NCBI RefSeq assembly: GCF_003121485.1
Contig: NZ_QAVX01000009.1
Location: 62,001-126,000 of the forward strand
From: Dyella sp. C11
Lineage (GTDB): Bacteria; Pseudomonadota; Gammaproteobacteria; Xanthomonadales; Rhodanobacteraceae
Direction: 5' to 3'
Length of the DNA stretch: 64,000 nt
Below are positions 54,061 to 63,508 of the stretch, one piece after another. A program made the translations under genes and the position numbers. Position 1 is the stretch's first letter. Each line of letters opens with the position of its first letter. The notes below the pieces were generated by a model. That model saw only the letters and a list, made by a program, of their open reading frames with translations, did no database searches and had not been told where the DNA came from.

Positions 54061-55251
54061 TCAGCGGTTGATCTCAGCCCACAGCGTGCTGCTCATGCCG
54101 AACAGCTTGATGAAACCTTCCGCCTCTTCCACGCCCCAGTCGGCCGACTGCGCGTAGGTGGCGCCCTTGGCGTTGAGGATGTGCGGCGAACGCACTTCCA
54201 CCGCTGTCACCTGCGCGCCGGAGGTTTCCAGAACCACTTCACCGTTGACCGTGCCCTGGCTGGACGTGAGGAACGCTTCCAGGTCGGTCTTGATCGGATC
54301 GTGGAAGAAGCCTTCGTACACCACTTCCACCCACTTGCGCGCCACTTCCGGCTTGAAGCGGTTCTGCTGCTTGGTCAGCACCGCTTCTTCCAGCGCGCGG
54401 TGCGCCGTGAGCAGCGAAATCAGGCCCGGCGCTTCATACACGATGCGACCCTTCAGGCCGATGGTGGTGTCGCCGGTATACATGCCGCGGCCCACGCCGT
54501 ACGGCGCAAACAGCTCGTTGAGCTTGGCCAGCAGCTTGGCGCCCGGCAGCTTTTCACCGTTGAGCGACACCGCCTCACCCTTCTCGAAGCCAAGGGTGAC
54601 GGTGAGCTTTTCGGACGGCCATTCGGCGCGCGGCTTGCACCAGCCGCGGGCGCCTTCACCCGGCGTCTTCCAATGGTCGATTTCGCCGCCCGAGAGCGTC
54701 ACGCCCAGCAGGTTTTCGTTGATGGTGTAGCTCTTCTGCTTGGCGCGCACGTCGAAGCCGCGTTCTTCCAGGTACGCCTGCTCGTAGGCGCGCGTCTGGG
54801 TGTGTTCCTTCTGGATCTCGCGAATCGGCGCCACGATCTGGTAGTCGCCCAGCGCCTTCACGGCCAGGTCGAAACGCACCTGGTCGTTGCCCATGCCGGT
54901 GCAGCCATGTGCGATGGCCTTGGTGCCCAGTTCCTTGGCGCGCGCAATGGCAGCGTCCACGATCAGGTAACGGTCGGACACCAGCAGCGGGTACTGGCCC
55001 TGGTAGGCCTCGCCGGCCTGCACGAAGGGCTTCACGAAACCGTTCCAGATGGCCGGGCCGCCATCGACGGTGACATGGCTTGCCACGCCCAGTTCCTTGG
55101 CGCGGGCCTCGATGTAGGCGCGTTCCTCGGCGTCCACGCCGCCGGTATCGGCGAACACGGTATGGACGGCCCAGCCGCGCTCCTTGAGGTAAGGCACGCA
55201 GAAGCTGGTGTCGAGACCACCGGAGAAGGCGAGAACGATGTCTTTGCTCAT
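54061..55251 (-). CDS. argG: Argininosuccinate synthase
   Basis: A 396-residue synthase. [20 protein letters not shown] has the PP-loop SGGLDTS for [43 protein letters not shown] and [20 protein letters not shown] match the family, with [17 protein letters not shown] and [20 protein letters not shown] in the C-terminal half. It condenses citrulline with aspartate. Deacetylated citrulline would come from the argE product. It is separated from the osmC-like gene by 183 nt containing an inverted repeat, so a separate promoter there is possible. Confidence 0.93.
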   Translation of the reverse strand: MSKDIVLAFSGGLDTSFCVPYLKERGWAVHTVFADTGGVDAEERAYIEARAKELGVASHVTVDGGPAIWNGFVKPFVQAGEAYQGQYPLLVSDRYLIVDAAIARAKELGTKAIAHGCTGMGNDQVRFDLAVKALGDYQIVAPIREIQKEHTQTRAYEQAYLEERGFDVRAKQKSYTINENLLGVTLSGGEIDHWKTPGEGARGWCKPRAEWPSEKLTVTLGFEKGEAVSLNGEKLPGAKLLAKLNELFAPYGVGRGMYTGDTTIGLKGRIVYEAPGLISLLTAHRALEEAVLTKQQNRFKPEVARKWVEVVYEGFFHDPIKTDLEAFLTSSQGTVNGEVVLETSGAQVTAVEVRSPHILNAKGATYAQSADWGVEEAEGFIKLFGMSSTLWAEINR

Positions 55252-55329
55252 GACTTGTGGATCCTGGAAATGGAAGGCTAAACGGAAATACGTATATCAG
55301 GTGGATAGCTGGAAGCTAAAGCTTTTGAT

Positions 55330-55414
55330 CGTCATCCCAGCGAAAGCTGGGATCCAGTGACTTTGACCTTCACGGACGGAAAGACGCTGGATTCCTGCTT
55401 TCGCAGGAATGACG
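55330..55414. repeat. Inverted-repeat element between osmC-like gene and argG
   Basis: CGTCATCCCAGCGAAAGCTG plus GGATCCAG (55330-55357) and CTGGATTCCTGCTTTCGCAG plus GAATGACG (55387-55414) are inverted arms with a few mismatches across a 29-nt loop. Confidence 0.85.
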
Positions 55415-55434
55415 AGGTAGGAGAGGTCTCGTGC

Positions 55435-55911
55435 TCACGACCCCACCACGATGCGTGGCACAACGCGCACCGGAAAGTTCACGGAATTGGCAATGAAGCA
55501 GCCGTGGTGCGCGGGATCGTGCGCCGCCTCGGCCTTGGCTGGGTCGCTGTCGGCGGTGATGGTGACCACCGGATGCAACACCACTTCGATGAAGTGGCCG
55601 CCATGGACGTCCGTTTCCATGCTGCCCTCGGCGCTGTCGGTGTACGCAGTGACCACCACGCCAGCCAACACGGCCTGGTGCAGATACGACAGCATGTGGC
55701 AGGTGGAGAGCGCCGTCACCAGCATGTCTTCGGGGTTGTACTTGCCCTTGTCGCCCCGGAACGTGGGATCGGACGAACCTTGCAGCGCAGGCTTGCCGTC
55801 GATGCGGATCTCGTGATCGCGGCCGTAACCCTGGTACGTCTTGGTGCCCGTGCCCTGGTTGCCGGTCCAGACCACGTCGACTTTGTAGTGATGCTGATGC
55901 GTATGGCTCAC
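55435..55911 (-). CDS. OsmC/Ohr-family peroxide reductase-like protein
   Basis: A 158-residue OsmC-fold protein. The two redox cysteines are in LVTALSTCHMLSYLHQAVLA and AHHGCFIANSVNFPVRVVPR. It begins with a short His-rich segment, HTHQHHYKVDVVWTGNQG. The subtype (OsmC, Ohr or YhfA-like) cannot be settled by eye, but the GKYNPEDMLVTALSTCHMLS region fits the OsmC-like group acting on organic peroxides. It overlaps the paiB-type gene by 4 bp and is part of the arginine operon's second half. Confidence 0.85.
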   Translation of the reverse strand: MSHTHQHHYKVDVVWTGNQGTGTKTYQGYGRDHEIRIDGKPALQGSSDPTFRGDKGKYNPEDMLVTALSTCHMLSYLHQAVLAGVVVTAYTDSAEGSMETDVHGGHFIEVVLHPVVTITADSDPAKAEAAHDPAHHGCFIANSVNFPVRVVPRIVVGS

Positions 55912-56528
55912 GACTTGCCCTCTTGTTGCGACATGAGTTCCGCCAGCACCGCGTCGTCATGGCGACCGCGCTGATGCAGTCCTTCCACAACGCCCGCGCG
56001 GTTACCTGCCGGGTGGTTCTGGTTCAACTTGAACTTGCCTTCGATGCGGTCGATGGAAATTTCCAGGCCGCTGATGGCGCGGAGCATCTTTTCAATGTGG
56101 TCTTCCGGCGCATCGGAGACATGCCACGGCGCGGGCTGATCCGCCTCGTGACGGTCGGTCAGACGCTCCAGCAGCGCGCGCAGCCAGGCCGCATCTTCCG
56201 TGACACGCAGGCGACCATGCACGTGCACCACCGCGTAATTCCACGTGGGCACTTCGCGATGGGTTTCCTGCTTGGTCGGATACCAGTTGGGACTGATATA
56301 GCCATCCGGACCGCGGAAGATCACCAGCACCTCGGCACCGTCCATGCACGACAGTTCATTGCCGCGCGCGACATGGCCGTGCAGCGTGCCATCAACCAGC
56401 TCCACGGGAAGATGGTTCGCCGCCAGCCCGTCCGCGCCCTGCACCACCACGGTGGCGAACGGGTACGCGCGCATGAACGCGTGCAGCGCGTCGCTGTCCG
56501 TCACCTTGAAGTGCGCAGGCTGGTACAT
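55908..56528 (-). CDS. PaiB-family FMN-binding protein
   Basis: A 206-residue protein of the PaiB/FMN-binding split-barrel family. MYQPAHFKVTDSDALHAFMR is the start; DGLAANHLPVELVDGTLHGH, HVARGNELSCMDGAEVLVIF, PDGYISPNWYPTKQETHREV and PTWNYAVVHVHGRLRVTEDA are family-typical, and IEGKFKLNQNHPAGNRAGVV is the C-terminal signature. B. subtilis PaiB was described as a negative regulator of sporulation and degradative enzyme genes, but its homologues are flavin-binding proteins of uncertain role. It overlaps argF' by 1 bp and osmC by 4 bp, so it is transcribed with them. Confidence 0.88.
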   Translation of the reverse strand: MYQPAHFKVTDSDALHAFMRAYPFATVVVQGADGLAANHLPVELVDGTLHGHVARGNELSCMDGAEVLVIFRGPDGYISPNWYPTKQETHREVPTWNYAVVHVHGRLRVTEDAAWLRALLERLTDRHEADQPAPWHVSDAPEDHIEKMLRAISGLEISIDRIEGKFKLNQNHPAGNRAGVVEGLHQRGRHDDAVLAELMSQQEGKS

Positions 56529-57535
56529 CAGCGCTGACCGATCAGCGAGGCCATCACGGCCTTCTGCACGTGCAGGCGGTTTTCGGCTTCATCGATGGCG
56601 ATGCAGGCCGGCGAATCCATCACGGCGTCCGTGGCCTTGACGTTGCGGCGCAGCGGCAGGCAGTGACTGAAGAGGCCGTTGTTGGTCAGCGCCATCTTCT
56701 GCTCGTCCACAATGAAATGCTTGTGCGCATCGCGGATCGGCTTTTCCTGGTCCCAGCGACCGAAGAACGGCAGCGCGCCCCAGCTCTTGGCGTACACCAC
56801 GTCGGCGCCCGTGTAGGCCTCTTCGATGTTGTGGCTCACCTTGAGCGAGCCGCCGTTTTCCTTGGCGTTCTGGTAGCCAAATTCCATATAGCGCTCATCG
56901 AGCACGTAGTCGGGCGTGGGACACAACAGCGTCACGTCCATGCCCATCTTGGTGGCGATGAGCAGCGCGGAGTTGGCCACGGCCGTGTTGAGCGGCTTAG
57001 GGTGGTACGTCCAGGTCAGCACGTACTTCTTGTTCTGCAGGTTGCCCAGGTGTTCCTTCAGCGCCATCGCGTGCGCCAGTTCCTGGCACGGGTGCGTGAT
57101 GGTCTCCATGTTGATCACCGGTACCGTGGCGTACTTGGCGAACGCCTTGATGACGTTGTCCTCGCGGTCCACTTTCCAGTCCTGGAACTTCGGAAAGGCG
57201 CGCACGGCGATCAGGTCCACATAGCGCGACAGCACGCGTGCCACTTCGGCGATGTGCTCTTCCGTATCGCCGTCCATCACCGTACCGACGTCGAACTCGA
57301 TCGGCCATGCGTCCTTGCCCGGCGCCAGCACAATGGCATGGCCGCCCATGTGGAACGCGCCCAGTTCGAAGCTGGTGCGCGTACGCATGGACGGATTGAA
57401 GAACATCAACGCCACCGACTTGCCAGCCAGCTGCTGGCCGCGCGGGGAACGCTTGAAGGCGGCGGCCTCCTCGAGCAGCGCATCGATCTCGGCGCGGCTG
57501 TAATCCTGGGTGGTCAGAAAGTGGCGAAGCGTCAT
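56528..57535 (-). CDS. argF': N-Acetylornithine carbamoyltransferase
   Basis: A 335-residue transcarbamylase of the acetylornithine type. The carbamoyl phosphate loop is FFNPSMRTRTSFELGAFHMG with S49-M-R-T-R53. Trp77 in PGKDAWPIEF and Glu92 in MDGDTEEHIAEVARV are at the positions that define acetylornithine specificity in Xanthomonas campestris AOTCase; Pro near there would indicate succinylornithine. ETITHPCQELAHAMALKEHL, VLTWTYHPKPLNTAVANSAL and FSHCLPLRRNVKATDAVMDS follow. It makes N-acetylcitrulline. It is the first structural gene of the operon, downstream of a hairpin at 57578. Confidence 0.95.
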   Translation of the reverse strand: MTLRHFLTTQDYSRAEIDALLEEAAAFKRSPRGQQLAGKSVALMFFNPSMRTRTSFELGAFHMGGHAIVLAPGKDAWPIEFDVGTVMDGDTEEHIAEVARVLSRYVDLIAVRAFPKFQDWKVDREDNVIKAFAKYATVPVINMETITHPCQELAHAMALKEHLGNLQNKKYVLTWTYHPKPLNTAVANSALLIATKMGMDVTLLCPTPDYVLDERYMEFGYQNAKENGGSLKVSHNIEEAYTGADVVYAKSWGALPFFGRWDQEKPIRDAHKHFIVDEQKMALTNNGLFSHCLPLRRNVKATDAVMDSPACIAIDEAENRLHVQKAVMASLIGQR

Positions 57536-57574
57536 GTTGGTGGTTGCCCTTGTCGAATTTCTGGATTCGGAAAC

Positions 57575-57645
57575 AAAAAAACCCGGCTGCTAGCCGGGTT
57601 TTTGTCGTCTATGCACGTTAAACGCGTGCGACAGCCTACCCGGCC
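57575..57645 (-). promoter_or_regulatory. Candidate attenuator upstream of argF'
   Basis: On the minus strand AAAACCCGGCT (57602-57592) and AGCCGGGTTTT (57588-57578) form an 11-bp terminator stem with a 3-nt loop, then T to 57575. It lies 40 nt before the argF' ATG. Upstream, GGCCGGGT (57645-57638) can pair with ACCCGGCT, the 5' arm of the terminator, forming an exclusive antiterminator. The antiterminator strand overlaps the stop codon of the possible leader ORF 57636-57770. Confidence 0.6.
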
Positions 57646-57770
57646 AATTGGCGGAGCAGCGGTCGGCGAGCACGCGACGTCATCCCAGCGGCCATGCGGG
57701 CGCTAGTGAGGACAGTGGCGGTATAGACGGCTGCGGACATGAAAGTCTCGGGAGGTTGAACTTTCATCAT
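57636..57770 (-). CDS. Possible arginine-rich leader peptide
   Basis: A 44-codon ORF from ATG 57770 to TAG 57638-57636. Its last third reads MTSRARRPLLRQLAG, with four Arg codons among the final 12 before the stop, and it ends inside the antiterminator strand. The order leader, Arg codons, overlapping antiterminator and terminator matches amino acid attenuation. Against it: no clear ribosome binding site precedes any Met (57770, 57740, 57695, 57683), and part of the ORF resembles the GGGATGACG end of the repeat family. Confidence 0.35.
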   Translation of the reverse strand: MMKVQPPETFMSAAVYTATVLTSARMAAGMTSRARRPLLRQLAG

Positions 57771-57829
57771 GACGGGATTTTCGCTGCCATGCAACAAGAA
57801 ACGATCCAAAAGCGGTCCCTGGACACGAA

Positions 57830-57851
57830 ATCGCCGCCCGAGGGCGGCGAT
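57830..57851 (-). terminator. Probable terminator of the glycine-zipper gene
   Basis: ATCGCCGCCC (57830-57839) and GGGCGGCGAT (57842-57851) form a strong stem; on the minus strand it is followed by TTTCG. It lies 12-33 nt beyond the end of the 57863 gene and separates it from the argF' leader region. Confidence 0.6.
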
Positions 57852-57862
57852 CGTGGCGAATC

Positions 57863-58405
57863 TCAGTCGGCGGGAGAAACGCTCACCCGCACACGAAGGC
57901 GCTCGCCGGGGTCGTAGTTGAGGCGGGACAGGTAGACCTCGCCACGGTAACGGTATTCCACGTCGTAACCCATGATGCGGCGCTGCTCGCTCACGGCGGC
58001 CACCTGGCGGCAGTGCGTCTCCGTGCTCTGGTATTCGCCCCCGCCAGACTGGGTGGCCGCGTTGCCTACCGCGCCGCCAGCCACCGCGCCAGCCACAGTG
58101 GCCGCCGTGCGGCCATTGCCACGGCCGACCGTGCTACCCAGCACACCACCCACGACGGCACCCAGGATGGTGCCCGCCGCCGAACCCTGGCTGGGCGCCT
58201 GAGTCACCACCTGCTGGTCATAGCATTCCTGACGCGGCACTTCGGTACGGGCCACGCCATACACGGGATCGACGCGCAGCACATCCGCCCAGCCGTAATG
58301 GGTGTTGTCGTCGTTCTGCGTTTGATTCGGATACCGCGCATCCTGCGCCAATGCGCCGGTGGTCACCAAGGACAACACCAGCGCGGGGAACAACCACTTG
58401 GTCAT
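57863..58405 (-). CDS. Glycine-zipper 2TM envelope protein
   Basis: A 180-residue exported protein. The ATG at 58405 has GGAGG upstream; a 7-residue longer reading is rejected. Signal peptide LFPALVLSLVTTGALA-QD. The mature part has a Cys in RQECYDQQVVTQAP, then a glycine zipper AAGTILGAVVGGVLGSTVGR and TAATVAGAVAGGAVGNAATQ (about residues 86-125), and a beta-rich end with HCRQVAAVSEQRRIMGYDVE and YRYRGEVYLSRLNYDPGERL. This is the rickettsial 17-kDa surface antigen/Glycine_zipper_2TM group, outer-membrane or periplasmic. Function undefined. Divergent from cysS. Confidence 0.85.
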   Translation of the reverse strand: MTKWLFPALVLSLVTTGALAQDARYPNQTQNDDNTHYGWADVLRVDPVYGVARTEVPRQECYDQQVVTQAPSQGSAAGTILGAVVGGVLGSTVGRGNGRTAATVAGAVAGGAVGNAATQSGGGEYQSTETHCRQVAAVSEQRRIMGYDVEYRYRGEVYLSRLNYDPGERLRVRVSVSPAD

Positions 58406-58656
58406 TACGACCTCCGCTAGGACCAACCTCGAGGCGCAGCTCTACACCCCGTACCATCCATTGCAGCAAATTCACTCTGAATCGACGCTTAGAAGTTTCC
58501 CTAAAGTCTTGCGAACGGTGGCCGTTGTTCATCCATTGGGTACCGTTCTGGCCGACAACGCGCCAGCCCGCTGCGGGTCGCCCGGTGGCTTGTTAAGATG
58601 CGCGACCGGCTTGCGCCCGCCTGGCGCCTGCACCCACCGCCCGGACCACCCGACCG

Positions 58657-60045
58657 ATGCCGATTTCGCTCCACAACAGCCTGACGCGCCGCGTAGAACC
58701 GTTCTCCCCACTCGACCCGAACCGGGTCACGATGTATCTGTGCGGGCCGACCGTCTACAACTACGTGCATATCGGCAACGCGCGCGGACCCGTGGTATTC
58801 GATGTGCTGGCCAAGCTGCTGCGCCGCCACTACGCCAACGTGGTGTACGCCCGCAACATCACCGACGTGGACGACAAGATCAACACCGCCGCCCAGCAGC
58901 TGGGGGTGGGTATTGAAAGCATTACCACGCGCTATACCCAGGCCTACCGCGAAGACATGGCCAGGCTGGGCATTGCCCCGCCGGACGTGGAACCGCACGC
59001 CACCGCGCACATCCCGCAGATCATCACGATGATCGAGCGCCTTATTGAAAGTGGCCACGCCTACGCCGCCGAAGGCCATGTGCTGTTCAATGTGGATTCG
59101 TACCCCGCGTACGGCGAGCTCTCCGGTCGCGATCCGGAAGAAATGCTGGCCGGCGCCCGCGTGGAAGTGGCCCCGTACAAGAAGAACCCCGGCGACTTCG
59201 TGCTGTGGAAGCCCTCCACGCCCGAACTTCCCGGCTGGGACAGTCCCTGGGGTCGCGGTCGCCCAGGCTGGCATATCGAATGCTCGGCGATGAGCGAAGC
59301 CCACCTGGGTGACACCATCGACATCCATGCCGGCGGCGTCGACCTGCAGTTCCCGCACCACGAGAACGAAATCGCCCAGTCCACCTGCGCGCACGGTGGC
59401 AAGGTGTTTGCGCGCGTCTGGCTGCACAACGGCATGCTGACCTTCAGTGGCCGCAAGATGTCCAAGTCGCTGGGCAATGTGATGCTGGTGCACGAACTGC
59501 TTCAGCAGCACCCGCCGGAAGCTTTGCGCCTGCTCCTGCTGCGTGGTCACTACCGCCAGCCGCTGGACTGGTCCGACGCCGCCATCGCGCAATCGATCAG
59601 CACGCTGGACGGCTGGTATCGCGTGCTGCGCGACCTTGCCGACGTCGAGGTCGACACCACGAACCTGCCGATTCCCGCCTCCGTGGAAGCGGCACTGTGC
59701 GACGACCTCAACACCCCGCAGGCGCTCGCCGAGCTTTCGCAGCTAGCCGATGGGGCACGCCAGGCCGGTACGGCCGAGGAAAAGCGCGAGGCGAAGGCCG
59801 CGCTACTTGGAGCCGGCGCCCTGCTCGGCCTGCTGCAACAGGATGCCGAAGCCTGGTTCAAGCCGGCGGGCGGCGACCACGAGGTCGATGCGGCCCGCGT
59901 CGAAGCCTTGCTGGAGGAACGCCGCAGCGCGCGCGCCGCGAAAGACTTCAAGCGCGCCGATGCGATCCGCGAGGAACTGACCGCGATGGGCGTGGCCATT
60001 GAAGACGGCGCTCAGGGCACACGCTGGAGCGTGATCAAGGGCTGA
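58657..60045 (+). CDS. cysS: Cysteinyl-tRNA synthetase
   Basis: A 462-residue class I synthetase of usual length. [20 protein letters not shown] has the zinc Cys and the HIGH-type [24 protein letters not shown] follows. [20 protein letters not shown] and [20 protein letters not shown] carry further zinc ligands (Cys, His, Glu) and the strong substrate-selective pocket. [20 protein letters not shown] contains KMSKS. The C-terminal helical anticodon region has [20 protein letters not shown]. Single gene with a REP doublet following. Confidence 0.95.
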   Translation: MPISLHNSLTRRVEPFSPLDPNRVTMYLCGPTVYNYVHIGNARGPVVFDVLAKLLRRHYANVVYARNITDVDDKINTAAQQLGVGIESITTRYTQAYREDMARLGIAPPDVEPHATAHIPQIITMIERLIESGHAYAAEGHVLFNVDSYPAYGELSGRDPEEMLAGARVEVAPYKKNPGDFVLWKPSTPELPGWDSPWGRGRPGWHIECSAMSEAHLGDTIDIHAGGVDLQFPHHENEIAQSTCAHGGKVFARVWLHNGMLTFSGRKMSKSLGNVMLVHELLQQHPPEALRLLLLRGHYRQPLDWSDAAIAQSISTLDGWYRVLRDLADVEVDTTNLPIPASVEAALCDDLNTPQALAELSQLADGARQAGTAEEKREAKAALLGAGALLGLLQQDAEAWFKPAGGDHEVDAARVEALLEERRSARAAKDFKRADAIREELTAMGVAIEDGAQGTRWSVIKG

Positions 60046-60059
60046 GTTCGCCTGGCCTG

Positions 60060-60124
60060 TGTGGGAGCGCACCCTGTGCGCGACGGCCTCGCCAAAAGCT
60101 GCCGCGCACAGGGTGCGCTCCCAC
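60060..60124. repeat. REP-like paired inverted repeat, copy 8 (GTGGG type)
   Basis: TGTGGGAGCGCACCCTGTGC from 60060 and the complement CGCGCACAGGGTGCGCTCCC to 60124; a short central loop. Between cysS and sufE. Confidence 0.87.
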
Positions 60125-60185
60125 CGTGGAGCTGCCCTCTCTCCCGCAAAGCCCGGCCCAGACCGAAACGCGCGATAATGGGGCG

Positions 60186-60620
60186 ATGAACACCACCGCC
60201 CCATCCAGCGCCGAGCAGGCGCAGCAAGACATCGTCGACGAATTCGCCTTCTTTGGTGACTGGACCGAGCGCTACCAGTACCTGATCGACCTAGGCAAGC
60301 CACTCCCGCCCTTCCCGGACGACCTGAAAATCGAGGAATACCGCGTGCACGGCTGCCAGTCGATGGTCTGGCTGGTGCCCAGCGGCGATGCGGACAAGCT
60401 GCATTTCCAGGCCACCAGCGATTCCGCCATTGTGTCGGGCCTGATTGCCCTGGTGCTTCGTGTTTACTCCGACCGCTCGGCCCGCGACATTGTCGCCACC
60501 GAGCCGCGCTACATCGAAGCCATTGGCCTGGCCAAGCATCTCTCACCCACGCGCTCCAACGGGCTTGCCGCCATGCTGGCGAAGATCAAGGCCTACGCCG
60601 CCGCGACGTTGAAGAGCTGA
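60186..60620 (+). CDS. sufE: SufE-family sulfur acceptor
   Basis: A 144-residue SufE protein. [20 protein letters not shown] opens the helix; [20 protein letters not shown] is the core. The acceptor Cys57 is in [20 protein letters not shown], and [20 protein letters not shown] and [20 protein letters not shown] close the domain. It takes persulfide sulfur from SufS and passes it to the SufBCD scaffold for Fe-S assembly; no suf genes are adjacent. Start at 60186, with earlier in-frame Met rejected because they lie in the REP. Confidence 0.92.
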   Translation: MNTTAPSSAEQAQQDIVDEFAFFGDWTERYQYLIDLGKPLPPFPDDLKIEEYRVHGCQSMVWLVPSGDADKLHFQATSDSAIVSGLIALVLRVYSDRSARDIVATEPRYIEAIGLAKHLSPTRSNGLAAMLAKIKAYAAATLKS

Positions 60621-60650
60621 TACGCGGCCGCCGTCTTGCCGAATGCAAAC

Positions 60651-60681
60651 AAAAAGCCCCGCCAATGGCGGGGCTTTTTTT
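60651..60681. terminator. Strong bidirectional terminator between sufE and dksA
   Basis: AAAAAGCCCCGCC (60651-60663), loop AAT, GGCGGGGCTTTTT (60667-60679) plus T to 60681. A 13-bp stem with A and T runs on either side, so it can stop both convergent genes. Confidence 0.95.
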
Positions 60682-60702
60682 CCAGGCGCAGGGCGCGCTG
60701 GC

Positions 60703-61797
60703 TCAGTCGCCCATCTGCTTCTGCAGGTGTTCGCGACGTTCCTGCGCGTCGAGCGACAGCGTGGCGATCGGGCGGGCGTCGAGACGCTCCAGGCCGATTT
60801 CCTCGTCGGTCTCTTCGCAGTAGCCGTAGCGACCTTCCTCGATGCGGCGCAGTGCCTTGTCGATCTTGGAGATCAGCTTGCGGTAACGATCGCGCGTGCG
60901 CAGTTCCAGCGAGTTTTCGGTCTCGCGGGTGGCGCGCTCTGCCTCATCGCCCACGTCGCGCACTTCGTCACGGAGGTTCTCCATGGTCTGGCGCGACTCT
61001 TCCACCAACTGCTCGCGCCATTCGCGCAGCTTGTTGCGGAAGTAGGCGAGATGCTTGGGGTTCATGTACTCGTCCTCGTTCGAGGAGGGACGGTAACCCT
61101 TGGGCAGGTCGATCGTGGTCGTCGAAGGCAGCGCGTAGCGACCGTCTTCACGGGTGATGCCATTGTCGAGAGTTGCGGTTTTGTTCATCGAAGACTGCTG
61201 GGCTTTCTGTTTTTTGACGGGGGTATGTCGAGCGGTTGCGCTGGCCACCTTGCCCGTGAAGGGCGAAGAGGCCGGCTTGGCCGGCTCGGAGGGGACCGGA
61301 GCCGCCTTGACGGGTGCCGGCGTCGCCTGCCGCGCAGCGACGGGCTGCTTGGCGGGAGCGGCGCTGGCTGCCGGCTTGGCAGGCGCAGGCTTGGCAGCCT
61401 TGGCCGGAGCGGCGACCGGCTTGGTCGCGGCCTTGGCGGGCTGCTTGGCCGGTGCCGTTGCTTTCTTGGCGGCCGGCTTCTCGGTTGTCTTTTTGGCGAC
61501 GACCGGTTTCTTGGTCGGCGCCACCTTCTTGGCCACGGGCTTGGGAGCAACTTTCTTGGCGGCGCTCTTTGCCGGCGCCTTGGCCGCCACCTTTTTCGCG
61601 GCAGGCTTCTTGGCGGCGGCAGCCACCTTCTTCACTGGCGCCTTCTTGGCGGCCGGCTTCTTGGCGGCAGCAGCCTTGGATGGCGCTGCACTTCGTCCGG
61701 TAGCGGTTTTCTTGGCTGCCTTCACGTCTTTCACCTTGCCGGCAGGTTTTCCCTTCTGCGGCTTGGCGGCTGAAGCACTACGCGTCGTTTTCGCCAT
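60703..61797 (-). CDS. dksA: DksA-type RNA polymerase-binding protein fused to a Lys/Ala/Pro-rich N-terminal domain
   Basis: A 364-residue protein. Residues 1-205 or so are a low-complexity, histone-H1/AlgP-like tail of [30 protein letters not shown] repeats. Residues about 240-364 are Dks[21 protein letters not shown], the coiled-coil tip [11 protein letters not shown] (D then E then A, where E. coli has D, D, A), [20 protein letters not shown] and [20 protein letters not shown]. The zinc module keeps only the first of four Cys; the others are Thr, Ser and Ala (CEET...LSLDAQE). DksA with ppGpp controls transcription initiation. The basic tail may bind DNA. Confidence 0.88.
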   Translation of the reverse strand: MAKTTRSASAAKPQKGKPAGKVKDVKAAKKTATGRSAAPSKAAAAKKPAAKKAPVKKVAAAAKKPAAKKVAAKAPAKSAAKKVAPKPVAKKVAPTKKPVVAKKTTEKPAAKKATAPAKQPAKAATKPVAAPAKAAKPAPAKPAASAAPAKQPVAARQATPAPVKAAPVPSEPAKPASSPFTGKVASATARHTPVKKQKAQQSSMNKTATLDNGITREDGRYALPSTTTIDLPKGYRPSSNEDEYMNPKHLAYFRNKLREWREQLVEESRQTMENLRDEVRDVGDEAERATRETENSLELRTRDRYRKLISKIDKALRRIEEGRYGYCEETDEEIGLERLDARPIATLSLDAQERREHLQKQMGD

Positions 61798-61923
61798 TTC
61801 CCTTCACCATTTTTGGCCTTGGCGGCCGGGTGTTATAGCCCATGCGGCTTACACCGGCAACCGTGCTTCTGGAATACTTGCGACACTACATGCCGCAAGC
61901 TGTTTCGGCAGCGTCAAACCGTC

Positions 61924-62181
61924 GTGACCCGACTGATACTTTTACTGCTCGGCTTCTACAAGCGCTGGCTAAGCCCCCTGCTGGGACAGCGCTGCCGCTT
62001 CCATCCCAGCTGTTCCGATTATGCACGGATTGCGGTCGCCCGCTTCGGGCCGCTCAAGGGCGGTGCCCTCGCCGGCTGGCGTCTGATGCGATGCCAACCG
62101 CTGTGCGAGGGCGGTGAAGATCCCGTTCCGGAGCAATTTACCTTCCGCCGCCGTCCCCCGGGAGAACCTCATGCCCATTGA
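61924..62181 (+). CDS. yidD: Membrane protein insertion efficiency factor YidD
   Basis: An 85-residue protein of usual size. The GTG at 61924 starts [20 protein letters not shown]; upstream codons are rejected. [20 protein letters not shown] is the family signature with its conserved cysteines, followed by [20 protein letters not shown]. YidD is a peripheral membrane protein that helps YidC insertion. In many genomes yidD lies next to rnpA and yidC; here it is apart, overlapping the dihydroorotase start by 11 bp. Confidence 0.9.
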   Translation: MTRLILLLLGFYKRWLSPLLGQRCRFHPSCSDYARIAVARFGPLKGGALAGWRLMRCQPLCEGGEDPVPEQFTFRRRPPGEPHAH

Positions 62182-63508
62182 CTGGCTGATCAAGAACGCC
62201 GAACTGGTCAACGAGGGCCGCCGATTCCATGCCGATGTGCGCGTCAGGAACGGCCGCATCGACGCCATCGCCGGCGACCTCGATGCCCGTGCCGGCGAGC
62301 AAGTGATCGACGCCAGCGGCCTGTGGCTGTTCCCCGGCATGATCGACGACCAGGTGCATTTCCGCGAACCCGGCCTGACCCAGAAGGCCGACATCGCGCA
62401 CGAGTCGCGCGCCTGCGCCGCCGGCGGCATCACCAGCTTCATGGAGATGCCCAACACCAAGCCGCCGGCGCTGGACCGCGAGACACTGGAAGCCAAGTAC
62501 GCACGCGGCGCGGAAACCTCCGCCGTGAACTACGCGTTCTACATGGGCGCCAGCAACGACAACCTCGAAGCCATCAAGAGCCTGGACCCGCTCGCTGCAC
62601 CGGGCATCAAGGTGTTCATGGGCGCCTCCACCGGCAACATGCTGGTGGACAACCCCGAAATACTGGACGGCATCTTCAAGTACGCGCCCACGCCGATCAT
62701 CACGCACTGCGAAGACACGCCGATGATCGATGCCAACCTGGCCAAGGCGCACGAGAAGTACGGCGACAACATCCCGGCCTGGGAACACCCGCTGATCCGC
62801 TCGCGCGAGGCCTGCATCAAGTCCACGCGCCTCGCGCTGGAACTGGCGCGTCGCCCCAAAAGCCGCCTGCACGTGCTGCACATTTCCACGGCGGATGAAC
62901 TGGCGCTGTTCGAGCCGGGTCCGCTCAAGGGCAAGCGCATCACCGCTGAAACCTGCGTGCACTTCCTGCACTTCGACGACCGCGACTACGAGCGCCTTGG
63001 CTTCCTGATCAAGTGCAACCCGGCGATCAAGACGGCGGCCGACCGCGAAGCCATCACCAAGGCCCTGGCCGAAGGCCGCATCGACGTGTTGGCCACCGAC
63101 CACGCACCGCACCTGCTGGAAGAAAAGGAACAGCTGTACGACAAGGCGCCGAGCGGCCTGCCGCTGGTGCAGTTCGCCTTGCAGGCCGCGCTGCAGCGCG
63201 TGTTCGAAGGCAAGCTGACCCTGGAACGCGTGGTGGAAGCGGTGACGCATGCGCCGGCCACGTTGTTCGACGTGAAGGATCGCGGCTACCTGCGCGAAGG
63301 TTACGCAGCCGACCTGGTGCTGGTCGATCCGAACAAGCCGCACACCGTGGCTCGCGAGGAAGTGCTCTCCAAGTGTGGCTGGTCGCCATTCGAGGGCTAC
63401 ACCTTCAACAGCTCGATCGTCAGCACCTTCGTCAACGGCCAGCGCGTGTGGGACGGCAAGCAGATCGCCCAAGGCGTGCGTGGCCAGCGCCTGGCTTTCA
63501 ATCGATGA
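62171..63508 (+). CDS. pyrC: Dihydroorotase
   Basis: A 445-residue amidohydrolase. GGGAGAACCTC precedes the ATG at 62171. [20 protein letters not shown] supplies the first metal ligands (DxH). [40 protein letters not shown] (Lys likely carbamoylated or equivalent), [40 protein letters not shown] and [20 protein letters not shown] give the remaining metal and catalytic residues. It closes carbamoyl aspartate to dihydroorotate in pyrimidine synthesis. The length of about 445 fits the longer dihydroorotase class rather than the short E. coli PyrC (348). Overlaps yidD and the next gene. Confidence 0.9.
   Translation: MPIDWLIKNAELVNEGRRFHADVRVRNGRIDAIAGDLDARAGEQVIDASGLWLFPGMIDDQVHFREPGLTQKADIAHESRACAAGGITSFMEMPNTKPPALDRETLEAKYARGAETSAVNYAFYMGASNDNLEAIKSLDPLAAPGIKVFMGASTGNMLVDNPEILDGIFKYAPTPIITHCEDTPMIDANLAKAHEKYGDNIPAWEHPLIRSREACIKSTRLALELARRPKSRLHVLHISTADELALFEPGPLKGKRITAETCVHFLHFDDRDYERLGFLIKCNPAIKTAADREAITKALAEGRIDVLATDHAPHLLEEKEQLYDKAPSGLPLVQFALQAALQRVFEGKLTLERVVEAVTHAPATLFDVKDRGYLREGYAADLVLVDPNKPHTVAREEVLSKCGWSPFEGYTFNSSIVSTFVNGQRVWDGKQIAQGVRGQRLAFNR

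Noticed and set aside
57680-57705. GGGATGACG-like half repeat in the argF' leader as a full element
   Set aside because: Only one end resembles the repeat family and no matching inverted arm is present.
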